Shown here: positions 52,735 through 62,448 of the stretch, piece by piece
How the letters are laid out: each line of letters starts with the position of its first letter
How positions within the stretch are numbered: position 1 is the stretch's first letter
Source: Struthio camelus
Lineage: Eukaryota > Chordata > Aves > Struthioniformes > Struthionidae
Length of the DNA stretch: 64,000 nucleotides
Direction: 5' to 3'
Assembly (NCBI RefSeq): GCF_040807025.1
Contig: NC_090942.1
Location: forward strand, 74,203,487 to 74,267,486
Made by a program: the position numbers and the translations under genes
Notes under the pieces: model-generated
The model's input: only the letters and a program-made list of their open reading frames with translations
Databases searched by the model: none
What the model was told of the DNA's origin: nothing

Positions 52735-55700
52735 CAGTGCATGGTGCTGCTTATAAAGCATGATAAAAATCTCATTATAAAATTTTCCTGAAGCTTATGA
52801 GTTAGGCAGTGACTGAACCAAGTCAGATTTGCAGCAGCACCTGCCACCCAACTATTCCCACTCCTTTTCCCATCATCCCATCCCCACAAAGCATCTATCA
52901 AAACCCCTTTCTGGTACCTGGCAGGCAAAGGGAGTACAAAAGGGAAAGGGTATAAATAGACTAGGCAGCTGGGAGTACCTGCCACAGAGACCTAATCACT
53001 AGTTTTTGATATTGCTACTGTTAGTGAGGGAGAAAGGGAAAGACAGAGGAGAAGAGGCCTAAGAGATAAGTGACCCTGATTTTTCCTTACACATCTCAAA
53101 GTATGGATCCTCCAGCCTTCAGCAAGGTAAACCTCTGAGAAACTAATTTGCATATGTGTTTTCTCTGAGTAATGCCTATTAAATCAGGACCTGAACCATA
53201 AAAAAAACACAATTCCTCTTTGTCTCATGTTCTCTATCAATTAATGTGTCAAAAAACTCTGCAGAAAAATGTAAACTTCTGTAGAACAATGACCATAATT
53301 CATTGAAAGTGGGTACCAGCTAGCACTGATACTTATCTTTCAGAAGCAGGCAAGTATCTCAGTAGAACGGGATCGGTATATCAGTCTTGCAAAAATGGGT
53401 CAAATATCTGAAACACTATGAACAGGGCTGTCTTATTTATATATGCCATACAGTTTAGAAGCAGAGCTTTCTGCAGAAGAGATTACCATGCTAATTTGAA
53501 CTATAAATACTCCAAGTTTCAACTTGAAACGACAACGCTTTTTGATTCAGGATATTCAGGGGCAGTGGACATTCACATCAATGCAGGAAGGGAATGACGA
53601 TGAAAACAAATAAGCTCTGAAGTGATTCTGGAGCGCCAGGCAGCCACAGTCTGACCTAGGAACCTTACCTCACTGAAGCAGCATGTTATTTATGGGTTCA
53701 TTTGGGGCTACATGATAGCAGAGGAAGAAGCTATGTTTACCAAAATGAAATTGCAATACCAGCCAAGATCTGAGTATTCGGTCTGAGTATGGTGCATATG
53801 CCGGGCTCATCCAGAAACACCGTGGAGAGGTAGCTGGTACTTGGCACTTACTTTCTGAAAATGAAGATCTTGTCAAGGGGCTTTGAGCTGGGCATCTGGA
53901 ATCATGAGACTACTCTGAAGATCATAGCCATTGACATATTTTTTCATGTATGTTTTTAACAAGTACAAAAACTAGAAGGAACAAATAGCTTTCTACAAAT
54001 ATATAGATCTGAAAACACAGAGATGTGAATGTTGCTGTTGGCAGCATGAACAAATGTAAGTCAAATAGATCGTTCCTCAATGAGCCATTAAGTGATTGTG
54101 AGACACTTAAACACCTGTCAATTCCCTTCTCTGTCTTTAAGCTGGACTCCAGTATGCATAAGACTCATGCTGGTTTTCGACACAGTGGATTGGGGGACAC
54201 CTGTAATTAATATTTTCAATGTGTTCACAGCTCACTGAGGTTTAATATTCTTAATGAAATTTCAATGCATTAAGCCTCTAGGAAGAAAAAAAAAAGAAGA
54301 AGAAAAGCTCCAGATTTACGTATACCTGCAATGCAGAAGAGGTGGAAAAGGGTTGGATTCAGGACTTGGATGTATGAAATTGGTTTTCTACTTCTGTGAA
54401 GGCCATTCTAAATCCCTGTACAAATCCTTTGTACTACAGACAGCTAAAAAATAGACGTATACATTTCATATCTTGGACCCATCTTTACTTACAAAAATAC
54501 ACAGACATAGTTTACATCTTAAGGACAAAATTAAGATGGAAATAAGATAAAATATAACTTGCCTTTAGCAATTTCATACATGGTCTGCTTGGCTTCATTT
54601 TTATCGTTTTCTTGCAATAGTATTGCACTCTTTTTACTGAACTCCTCAGGTTCATTGGTTTCTCCTTCCTTCACAAGGGACTTGGGCAAAAACCAAAAAG
54701 GTATTCCGGCAAGAAGATTCAGTGATGCACAAATCAGAATGCCCAGCCACCATGCTCCAACCCAACGGGCATCAGTAACTGTTATAGTTATGTCCTCTAA
54801 AAACAAGTAACACATCTCGTATTAGTTCAGAAACATATTGTGCTGTAATTGTTTGTTTTCTTTGTTATCTTTGACATATGTAATAGATTGAAAACATTCT
54901 AAAGATCTTAAAAGGAGGCTGATGAGAAAGAATAGATAGTCTCCAGTCATCTTTTCTTATGCTGCTAACTTTTCTGGCAAATTTTAGTGCTTTATATTAA
55001 ATTAATTCTAATTTTTTTTCTAAGTTGTCAGATGATACAATAATTCATCAAATAATATATATGCAGATTCATTTGCTCATGTGTGAACTCAGGGCTTTTA
55101 TTGAACTGAATATTACAAATAGATTTTCCATCCTAAAAGAAACACTAGCAAGCTTAGATAAAATGAATACAACACATATTAGCTCACATATTAGCTTTTA
55201 GTGCTGATAAATACACCCCTCATGCCTACTGATTTATATGAAAGTTTTTATATACTCATCCATTACCTGCATTTACTGATCCCAGATCAACAAACAGTTT
55301 CGCACAGAATGAGCCCAACAAGAAACCAAGGAAGGGGCCGATCACAGTTGCTGTATGTAGGCATCCTGACATATGAAAAGGTGAAAACATACAAAATCAG
55401 AACCTGCACATAACTTTTTTCTTAGAAGTATTATAGATGTTCAGAATAGCTTTACTAAATAGATACTTAGGCCTAAAACCAACCTCATTTCAACAAATTC
55501 ATAACAAATAGTTGAATTAAATGCTATGCAATATGATTATTCAGACAGGGCAGCAAAGTCCTTCTTTATTCTTTCTTTATTGGACTAGTGGAGTCACAAG
55601 AGCCCCCCCTTTTGCTTTTGCTTATTTGCATGTTTGTTTTAGGGATGAGAGTTGGCATAATAAGATGGAGTACTTAGAGATTTACCTAAGTAGAAAGGTG

Positions 55701-58700
55701 AATTCTCTGCTTTGGCAAAATCTTCCAAATATGAAATGCCTAAAGGCATGATGGGAGTTTCACCCATTCCTCGTACTATGTTTCCAATCATCACAAATAT
55801 CCACAGCAAGGATCCAGGCTCTTTTTCACAATCTATGAATAAAATAAGAAGCTAGGATTAATGTTTTCATTTTAACTATTAATTACATTCTAGAGATGAA
55901 GATGAAGAATTAACTAACAAACAGCTTAGCTTTTGATGGGTAGGTCTGTCCTGTAAAACAGGGAAAGAAGTAGTCGTGGTGCTCGAAAGGCTCCAGAACT
56001 GGAAGAAGCCTCTGCATTTGCTGGAGCAGAGTTTAAACCCCTTTGCTGCCCAGATCACACCTTGCCCAACCAGCTGGCAGTGCTGATCACCTAGGCTTTT
56101 CTCTTTACTCATTCCCACCAGCAGAATTGTTATTTTCATGTCAGTGGATAGAGGACAGCCCCTGAAATATGTGAGCCAGAGGGATAAGATCCTCTTGGCT
56201 TGTAGATGAAGGTCCTTCCAACACCTCTTCCTGCTTCAAGACTGAGGCTGACCTGCCTCAGAGCTTGGTGGCTCTCCTAGCTGTTAATGTGATGCAAGTA
56301 AATCCTTAGAATGACAATCATAATTTATGTTTGCTAACTGATACTAAGAGCTAGTTAAAATTGCCATTTTTATCTCCCACCAATATGATGCTATGCATTT
56401 CCATTTCAAATCAAACAGAAATGTTGAATCATCTACACTTCTCAACCAGAAAACAGCTCCTTTTACAAGGTTTTCCTGTCAGGTGGCAACATGTCCCTGC
56501 ACTTACCAATTTACTATGACAAAGCTGCTGTGATCCCTCATGGGACTTGTTTTGGATACTTAAATGAAACATTTTGTTTTGATTTTTTAATGGGAAAAGT
56601 TTACTTCAAGAAAAAATTGCTTTTCAGAAAGAATATATTTTATTTCAGATTTTTCTACAATGTCTCAAAGAAAGGTTTTTCAGCTTTCAATATTCAACAT
56701 CAGGTTATTAAGTCTATGAACACTCTAACTGAAAACATTACTGTTCAGAGACCAAGCTCAGATCTACTCTGTCAATGTCAGATTCTTGCCAGCAAACAGA
56801 AGTTAAACAATCCAAATGCAGGTGCGGTCAAATTCAAAGGATTTTTCATATCACAGAGGAGATAGATAGATAGGCTCATAAGCGTGACAAAAATGTCACA
56901 GTTTTGCTTGTCTGTAAGCTAATAGGGAAAGCTAAGTTGCCCAAGTAAAGGCATGGGAATGAGGACCTCTGGGTTCTATTGCCTGCAGGGCCTCCAAATG
57001 GCTGTTTAATTTAAGGAAAATTGCTCTACCTATCTGGACATTTTTGTTACAGATAAACAAAGAAAAACAATACCTGAAATCTTCACAGGAAAGATTAATA
57101 AGAAGCGCTACTAAGCGCTAATTCATAAAGTGATACGCAGTCTTGGAAAGCTTGGACTCTATGTTCTTTATTAAACAGAGACACAGGAAACAACAGTATA
57201 ACAACATTCAAGTTTGATGTCACAGTGTACATATAATGATATTAAAGCAGTGTGATTCAGCTTTAGCACACATTTATGGAACATCATCATCAAACATAAC
57301 AATTAATTGTGGGGTTCCTCTCACCTAACTTTTGCCGTTCACTGATCATTTAAGTTTTCAAAAATCAATAGGCACATCCAGGACCTAATCTGTTGCACAC
57401 TACAGCAAAGAGCATGAACATCCCTAGAGCAAGGGACTCTGAAAGTCCTCTGCAGTCTCCTTTCACTATCTATCAAGGTACCCCACAGAGTTCAGTCTAA
57501 ATGTCTCTTTCTCTTTAAGGTGGCTAAAGACCAGGGAGATTAATCCCATCCTCAGAGTGAGAATTTTATATGTTATTATTTAATATAATATAATATAGTT
57601 ATATAATATAGTTGCCTCTGTCTCTTTTGACTTCAAAATAGTTGCTTTATATGCATATGCTACTGATAATGGGTATGTATATTTCATATAAGTTTTCTCT
57701 TTTCTCTAAAAGAAAGCAGGGGCTACTTTTTTGCTCTGCTTCTTATTCTTTTCTTTCATGTGTGATACAACAAAAAAAGAATCTTGATGCCTTTTACCTA
57801 TTTTCCAAATCACAGTTTCCCATTTCCTCACAGTGCTATGGTATTTCAAGTCAAAAAGAGGAAGATTTCTGAAAAAAGCACTTTTTTTTATTTCCCCAAC
57901 AAAGTGGAATGACAGGGATATTAATGGATACTGTAAAAACTGCATGAAAAGGAGTTACAGCTTTGGAGTCACAGACTAAAAAAAAACCAAGCAAATCTAA
58001 GAAATTGCCTGACCTCTAGTTTTCAAGCCTGGAAAAAGTACTGCTCCAAAGTAGAGCTCTGAAAACAGCACTAATCAAAAAAATCCTGTTTGCTTAAACA
58101 CTATAAAACAACTGAGCAGAAAGCAACAGTAGGTATCAGAAGAGCCATACCTGTTGATGGTTTCTCTGTAGGTAAAGAGAAAGAGCTTTGATTAACAAAG
58201 CACAGAGGCATGAGTGAAGAATTCTCTGATGGTGAAATGCTGCTTTCAATATGATATCTGTTTGAATCAAAATAAAGCATTTACAGATTAAGAAATACAT
58301 TAGAACCACCTCATAAATGTTCTTCAGTAATGAAGCTACCTAGAACAGATGTAGGTAGCTACAGCAAAAAGTAAACCCATGTCAAGTCAACTGAGCCTTC
58401 GTAACAAAGCGAGGTAGGACCGAAAGAACTAAAGGAAGGCACGAAGCCAGTGCTTTATCTAAACTGGTATCTCGTCTCTAACATAACCTTGTAGCAAATG
58501 CTTCAGGAGAAGATGATGAAACACCCTAAAGAAGACCCCATATTATCTTCTCTCCTATTCTTCATGCACTTTAATCCAATTTACACCCTGAGCAGAGGGT
58601 GCCACCAAGCCTGTGTGCCTGTGGTGTTATACCACATTGGGTATAACAAGATTAAAATCCCAAAGGATCTTCTTTTCTCAAAAAACATCTCACAGATTAA

Positions 58701-61700
58701 AATGCAGAGAAGCCTAAATGCTTATTTTGTTAACCCAAACAAAAATAGTGAAAAAATGGATAAAGAATCATATCTAAAGGATTTATCAGAACAACGATCA
58801 GATACAGTTTCTAATCCAGGCTCCAGACCAAAGACATCTGAAAAATCATCTTCTATTGCACATCCAAGTAGATAAGAGTTAATTGTGTAATGCAACAGTA
58901 GCATATAGACCTCTGTTTCTTCAGAGAGTCCATGTGAGAGGTAGTGAGAGGAAGGGGTAGAGGACAGGGAAGAGGATGGTGATGGGGACAGGGAAGGGGA
59001 AGTCATGTCAGCTGCCCAGCAGACTGGGCACTGGAGGTGACTCTCCTCAGGAAGCGATTACTGACTTAAGCAAAATACTCACCGTCCCATTAGGAAATGC
59101 GGAAGTGATATCAAAAGACAGCCAAATGACAGAATTGTGCAGCCCAAAGCAATTATTCTGGGTCTGTGAAGCTTTGCTCCAAAGTAACTCACAAACGCAA
59201 TCAGCAGCAAGTTGCCTGCAAAAAGAAAGTGGTTCATATTTACAAACTAAGACATCCTTGTATCTTTTAAAGTCCAACACAATTTTGAGTAAACCTTGTT
59301 AGCTCACCATCTGTTATTTCTCTAGCACTTTAACTAGACAGGAAACTGGCTAAAGATGCAGTAATCTCTCCTGTGATGCCTTTTTTTCTGGAAGAGTTAC
59401 ATTAGGCAGGAATTAACATGAGAACACAGGCTAAAATGGAACAGATATCATAGTGAAAGAGGAGGTTTTTGACTGTACCTATATACAGAAGAAATTTCCT
59501 ACTACTTTATGTAGAAACTAGGCAGAATAATACCTCTTTCAGGAAATTATTCTCCTGGGATACTCTATTTTGCAGCATGTGGGAAAATAGAGAAGTAGCT
59601 ATACAAGTGTTTCTGTATTGAAAAGAATAAAAGTGAGGTGTCACACAGAGAAAAGAGGAACAATAAATTGATAGTATTTCAAAAATCATTTAAGAGGAAT
59701 TTTTTTAAAAGATTTTTTTCCTTAGTGACTTTTAAAAGTACAAATGGGCTTAAAAACGTGAATCTATTCTCCCTCTACTTTCGCTTCAAAATCAGTTGAT
59801 TTGCTATACTCCTCATTTATTGCTGATGCAGCTAAGAATCAAACCTCATGTTACGAATCAGGTCCCGTTACGAATAACAATTGTTAGTACACTTACTAAT
59901 TTTGTCATATTTTTGTCAAAAGAACAAAACCATATCTCTTACTTCATGCTTTGAATGAAGTTTACATCTTTTCTTGCATATAATTGCTAGATAGACTGCA
60001 TTGAATCAGTGGCTTGAATTACGCTAAAAGATGTACACTTGTTCAATCCCAGTAAATTCATTACATCTGGCACATACACTGATTCTAAATCGTTTATATC
60101 TTAATGTGATTATTCACAATTATTTTACATCCTTGGAGATAGGAATGCTACAAGCTGCTCTTTTAAAAAAGTGCATATGAGAGGACAATTTATATAAGAT
60201 AATAACCTAACCTTTCTACATACCTCCTCACTAATCTTGACAATTTCACACTTTTTTAAAGTCTCAAACCTTTCATAAGCATGAATATATTCTGGGTATT
60301 CATTCTGTCTCATGACTTTGAATGGCCTCATCAAACTGCTTTGCAGGCAGCACCATGGAGTAATAAGCAGTCTCTTCTCTGTGCATGTATAAATAGAGGA
60401 GACCAGGACAAGGTATGGATGGAGCCTTGACTCCCCTCCCCACCAGTGCATATGAGTCTGTGTAGACCATATCCTCCACCGAGCCAGACAGAGGTGACAA
60501 AGGATCCAGACTGTGGCCTTCAGGGTATAAAATGCATCCTCTGAAGATCTCTACCCAGATAGTTTTTGAAGCTATCGAGCCTTTTCGTTGGCTTTGGTGG
60601 CAATCTCAAAACCTGACCCTGTCATTTGGCAGTAAAAGTCACTGACAGGGGAGCTGGGGGTCACTATCAGTGGAACTAGAAGCTTTGTTATAGTTATACA
60701 AGTATGAAAACGTGAATCACTGTTGGATTTGAGTGAGGAGACAAATCACTCCAACCAGCTTTGAGGTCACCAATGAAAAGAACTGTGAAAATGCTAAATA
60801 TGACCTTATATTTAATACAAACTATCCAAAGATAGCGCTTAAATTAGCTGAACCAGCTTGTAGTCCTAAACTTCCTTATTTGAGTAAGTTTCCCCATTGC
60901 TTTCCAAGACACTAAGTAGATAAGTACAAGTTCAGAGGGTAGGATAGCGTTGGTCACTATTCTGTCGCATACAGCGAATGACAGATTACTATTGACAGGA
61001 GAGTCACTAAGACATGCTCAGCCAACATATTATTTTCTGAAGGAGTAAAAAATATTAAAATGAGTGATTACCAATTTCAAAACTTCCATTAATGATCCCC
61101 ACTAAAGAAGCCGGAATATTAAACTGCTTCTCTATCTGTGTGTACATGCTGTTCATGTAAGCACCAGACATCGTTTTACCAACATATGCAAATGATAGCG
61201 CCAGCAGAAATACCTGGGAAAGAAAAAGGAGAATGTATAAAGAATCCAAGATTTTATATTTAGGATTATTTCCAGACTATTTTATTGATCAAAGATGTGC
61301 TTCCAAGTAAAACAAGTGAATAGTCCTGACATACTGACATGCCTGTAAATACAAGTTCAAATCCCATCAGCTGTCCTTGCCCACAGAGCTATGGCTTCAG
61401 TGAACGAAAAAAGGAAGTGAGAATTTACTCTTGCCCGTTCCCAGTCATCAAGACTATCATCAGAAACCTCAAGCCCCATTTCCCCAGCCAAGATACAGGC
61501 ACGGTACACTCTCCCACCGTGTGCCTGCTGCAAGATTGCCATCTGCAGGACTGCGTAACATCTGCAGCCAGAAGAAAAAAAAAACACAGACTGTGCCAAG
61601 TGGAAGAAAGACCAGATCTTTGCACCCTTTGCTCATCTAGATGATAAATTCCTTGCGGGAGTAAGATCGTTGTCTTCGAGAGAATTACTTGTTTGAGTAG

Positions 61701-62448
61701 CTGCTCTCCATTCTCAATAGAGGTCATGAGCCCAGAATGAGTCCTTTTGAACTGGAGTAGTAAATAGCATGTCCTTTTTACAAGAAACTTTTGATTGATA
61801 ACAATAAAATAAATACAAATATATGCATTTGTATCCAATCCTTTTCATTTTAGGATACTTATTAAATAGTATTTATGAGAGAAAATAAATCGCATTTTGA
61901 AACACATCTGCTGCAAATCCTAAAAAGCATGAGTAATGTATTAGGGCTTTGAATTACTATGAAAAACAAACTGTTATATAATTTTTATAGCGTTTCTTGA
62001 CAATTTGCATAGTTTGGGGTACATCGGTAGCCAATTTTTACTGCCATGTGCCATGCCATAATTGGTAAGGCTCATTTCAAAGGTTAAAGAAGGAAGAGTA
62101 ACTGTCAAACTAGGGGGATTACACAAGTGTAGAGGTGGAGCTTCAAAGGAGCAATCAAGCACACCTGCTAACACTTCACAGAGCATAAAGTTCAGGGACA
62201 TAGAAAGCAGCACATTTGGTTGCAAACCTGCTTGACCTGGATGATTAAGGCATTAAGGATACAAAAACACTCCAGAAATTGTTGATTCACTTCAGATTCT
62301 AACTTTAAGTTGAAGACTTTGGACTTTGACTGTAGTGCAAGCAATTATCATTGTGCATTCGTATAAAATTGCTGAAACATTTCTGTACCTTAAGCTTGGA
62401 AATGCAGCAGAATTTCTCCCCTGCTCGAGGTTTCTCAGCTTCTTTCAT
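46203..62448 (-). CDS. SLCO1A2: OATP1A-like organic anion transporter (SLCO1A2-like), complete, 14 coding exons
   Basis: Plasma-membrane organic anion transporter, 661 aa (human OATP1A2 has 670). Coding exons, 5' to 3': 62448-62389, 61213-61072, 59215-59083, 58257-58151, 55832-55686, 55365-55267, 54796-54563, 52467-52303, 50958-50763, 50025-49860, 48768-48584, 48013-47949, 47381-47264, 46371-46203. They total 1986 nt with one terminal TAG. The OATP signature [13 protein letters not shown] is at residues 238-250. Kazal-like loop 5, with about 11 cysteines, lies near residues 412-515. Sequons are NSS and NQS in loop 2 and NCT, NCT and NVS in loop 5. 1A-specific sequences include [48 protein letters not shown] and GACRIYD. 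Family substrates include bile salts, steroid sulfates and thyroid hormones; which apply here is unknown. The end ...NESVK is not a PDZ ligand. Intron 7 has a GC donor. No disruption was seen. Confidence 0.93.
47264..47381 (-). CDS. SLCO1A2: 1A-like gene, coding exon 13 (TM11)
   Basis: 118 nt, from [20 protein letters not shown] to [11 protein letters not shown](R). The acceptor is TCGTTTTTAG and the donor TACAG|GTATAT, phase 2. The AGIP and GACRIYD forms are 1A-type. Confidence 0.94.
47949..48013 (-). CDS. SLCO1A2: 1A-like gene, coding exon 12 (65 nt)
   Basis: Encodes [20 protein letters not shown], the cytoplasmic loop before helix 11. The acceptor is TATCATACAG and the donor TTTG|GTAAGA, phase 1. 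Confidence 0.93.
48584..48768 (-). CDS. SLCO1A2: 1A-like gene, coding exon 11 (end of loop 5, TM10)
   Basis: 185 nt, beginning VFENCTCV and ending [10 protein letters not shown](R), with sequons NCT and NVS and the last loop-5 cysteines. The acceptor is CTCTTTTGACAG and the donor ATAAG|GTACAG, phase 2. Confidence 0.94.
49075..49107. repeat. Three 11-bp tandem copies of CCATTAAACT-N
   Basis: Three consecutive copies at 49075-49085, 49086-49096 and 49097-49107 differ only in their last two bases. They lie in intron 10 of the 1A-like gene. Confidence 0.7.
49860..50025 (-). CDS. SLCO1A2: 1A-like gene, coding exon 10 (Kazal-like loop 5)
   Basis: 166 nt, with Kazal-like cysteines in [28 protein letters not shown], ending GTGKHV. 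The acceptor is TGTATTTCAG and the donor GTG|GTAAAG, phase 0. The open frame reads a few residues into the intron before an A-run; those are not coding. Confidence 0.94.
50763..50958 (-). CDS. SLCO1A2: 1A-like gene, coding exon 9 (TM8-TM9)
   Basis: 196 nt, from [20 protein letters not shown] to [10 protein letters not shown], helices 8-9 and the first loop-5 cysteine. The acceptor is ATTTAAACAG and the donor AAGG|GTACGT, phase 2. Confidence 0.92.
52173..52234. repeat. TATG/TGTACA low-complexity repeat in intron 8 of the 1A-like gene
   Basis: A 20-bp segment at 52173-52192 recurs perfectly at 52195-52214, followed by further TGTACAT variants. It starts about 70 bp beyond the exon 8 donor in the direction of transcription. 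Confidence 0.75.
52303..52467 (-). CDS. SLCO1A2: 1A-like gene, coding exon 8 (TM7-TM8)
   Basis: 165 nt, from [18 protein letters not shown] through [12 protein letters not shown] to SDAIFLIG. The acceptor is CTCATTCCAG and the donor ATTG|GTACAT, phase 1. Microsatellites flank it on both sides. Confidence 0.94.
52677..52731. repeat. (AC)27 microsatellite in intron 7 of the 1A-like gene
   Basis: An uninterrupted AC dinucleotide run of 55 bp. On the transcribed sense strand it is a (GT) run about 210 nt before the exon 8 acceptor. It also creates the long spurious - strand frame of repeated Val-Cys here. Confidence 0.97.
54563..54796 (-). CDS. SLCO1A2: 1A-like gene, coding exon 7 (OATP signature, TM6, central loop)
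   Basis: 234 nt, from [19 protein letters not shown] through [12 protein letters not shown] to YEIAK. The acceptor is TTGTTTTTAG. The donor is AAAG|GCAAGT, a GC-AG intron. The only nearby GT, four bases on, would shift the frame into exon 8, so GC is required. The paralogue has GT at the same place. Confidence 0.92.
55267..55365 (-). CDS. SLCO1A2: 1A-like gene, coding exon 6 (TM5)
   Basis: 99 nt, from [20 protein letters not shown] to VDLGSVNA. The acceptor is CATATGTCAG and the donor GCAG|GTAATG, phase 1. Confidence 0.93.
55686..55832 (-). CDS. SLCO1A2: 1A-like gene, coding exon 5 (TM4)
   Basis: 147 nt, containing [20 protein letters not shown], then [19 protein letters not shown]. The acceptor is TTATTCATAG and the donor TTAG|GTAAAT, phase 1. 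The EDFAK form is 1A-type. Confidence 0.94.
57566..57611. repeat. AT-rich TATAA-type simple repeat
   Basis: A run of TAATATAATATAA-like units in intron 4 of the 1A-like gene. Low complexity only. Confidence 0.6.
58151..58257 (-). CDS. SLCO1A2: 1A-like gene, coding exon 4 (extracellular loop 2)
   Basis: 107 nt, beginning YHIESS and encoding sequons NSS and NQS in a Ser-rich loop. The acceptor is TTCAAACAG and the donor ACAG|GTATGG, phase 1. It was located by phase and splice sites, since its open frame is short. Confidence 0.86.
58920..59003. repeat. Purine-rich GGGGA/GGAAG tract
   Basis: About 80 bp, almost all purine on the + strand (units such as GAGGAAGGGG and GGGGACAGGG), so pyrimidine-rich on the gene's sense strand. 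It begins about 80 bp beyond the exon 3 donor in intron 3 of the 1A-like gene. Confidence 0.6.
59083..59215 (-). CDS. SLCO1A2: 1A-like gene, coding exon 3 (TM2-TM3)
   Basis: 133 nt, from [18 protein letters not shown] to LPHFLMG(R). The acceptor is CTTTTTGCAG and the donor ACG|GTGAGT, phase 2. Confidence 0.94.
61072..61213 (-). CDS. SLCO1A2: 1A-like gene, coding exon 2 (TM1)
   Basis: 142 nt, from [19 protein letters not shown] to INGSFEIG. The acceptor is TTCTTTCCCAG and the donor ATTG|GTAATC, phase 1. The Asn of INGSFEIG and the SGAYMNSM motif are 1A-type. Confidence 0.94.
62389..62448 (-). CDS. SLCO1A2: 1A-like gene, coding exon 1 (start codon)
   Basis: 60 nt, residues 1-20, from [10 protein letters not shown] to CISKLK, the cytoplasmic N-terminus. 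The ATG has A at -3. The donor is AAG|GTACAG, phase 0. Human SLCO1A2 exon 1 similarly ends CLSKLK. It is too short to appear as an open frame of note and was found by matching phase to exon 2. Confidence 0.88.

Noticed and set aside
52491-52985. 164-codon - strand frame
   Set aside because: It is created by the (AC)27 microsatellite, which reads as repeated Val-Cys, in intron 7 of the 1A-like gene.
56491-56865. 124-codon + strand frame in intron 4 of the 1A-like gene
   Set aside because: It has an AT-rich, Phe/Lys-heavy composition with no family resemblance, typical of chance frames.
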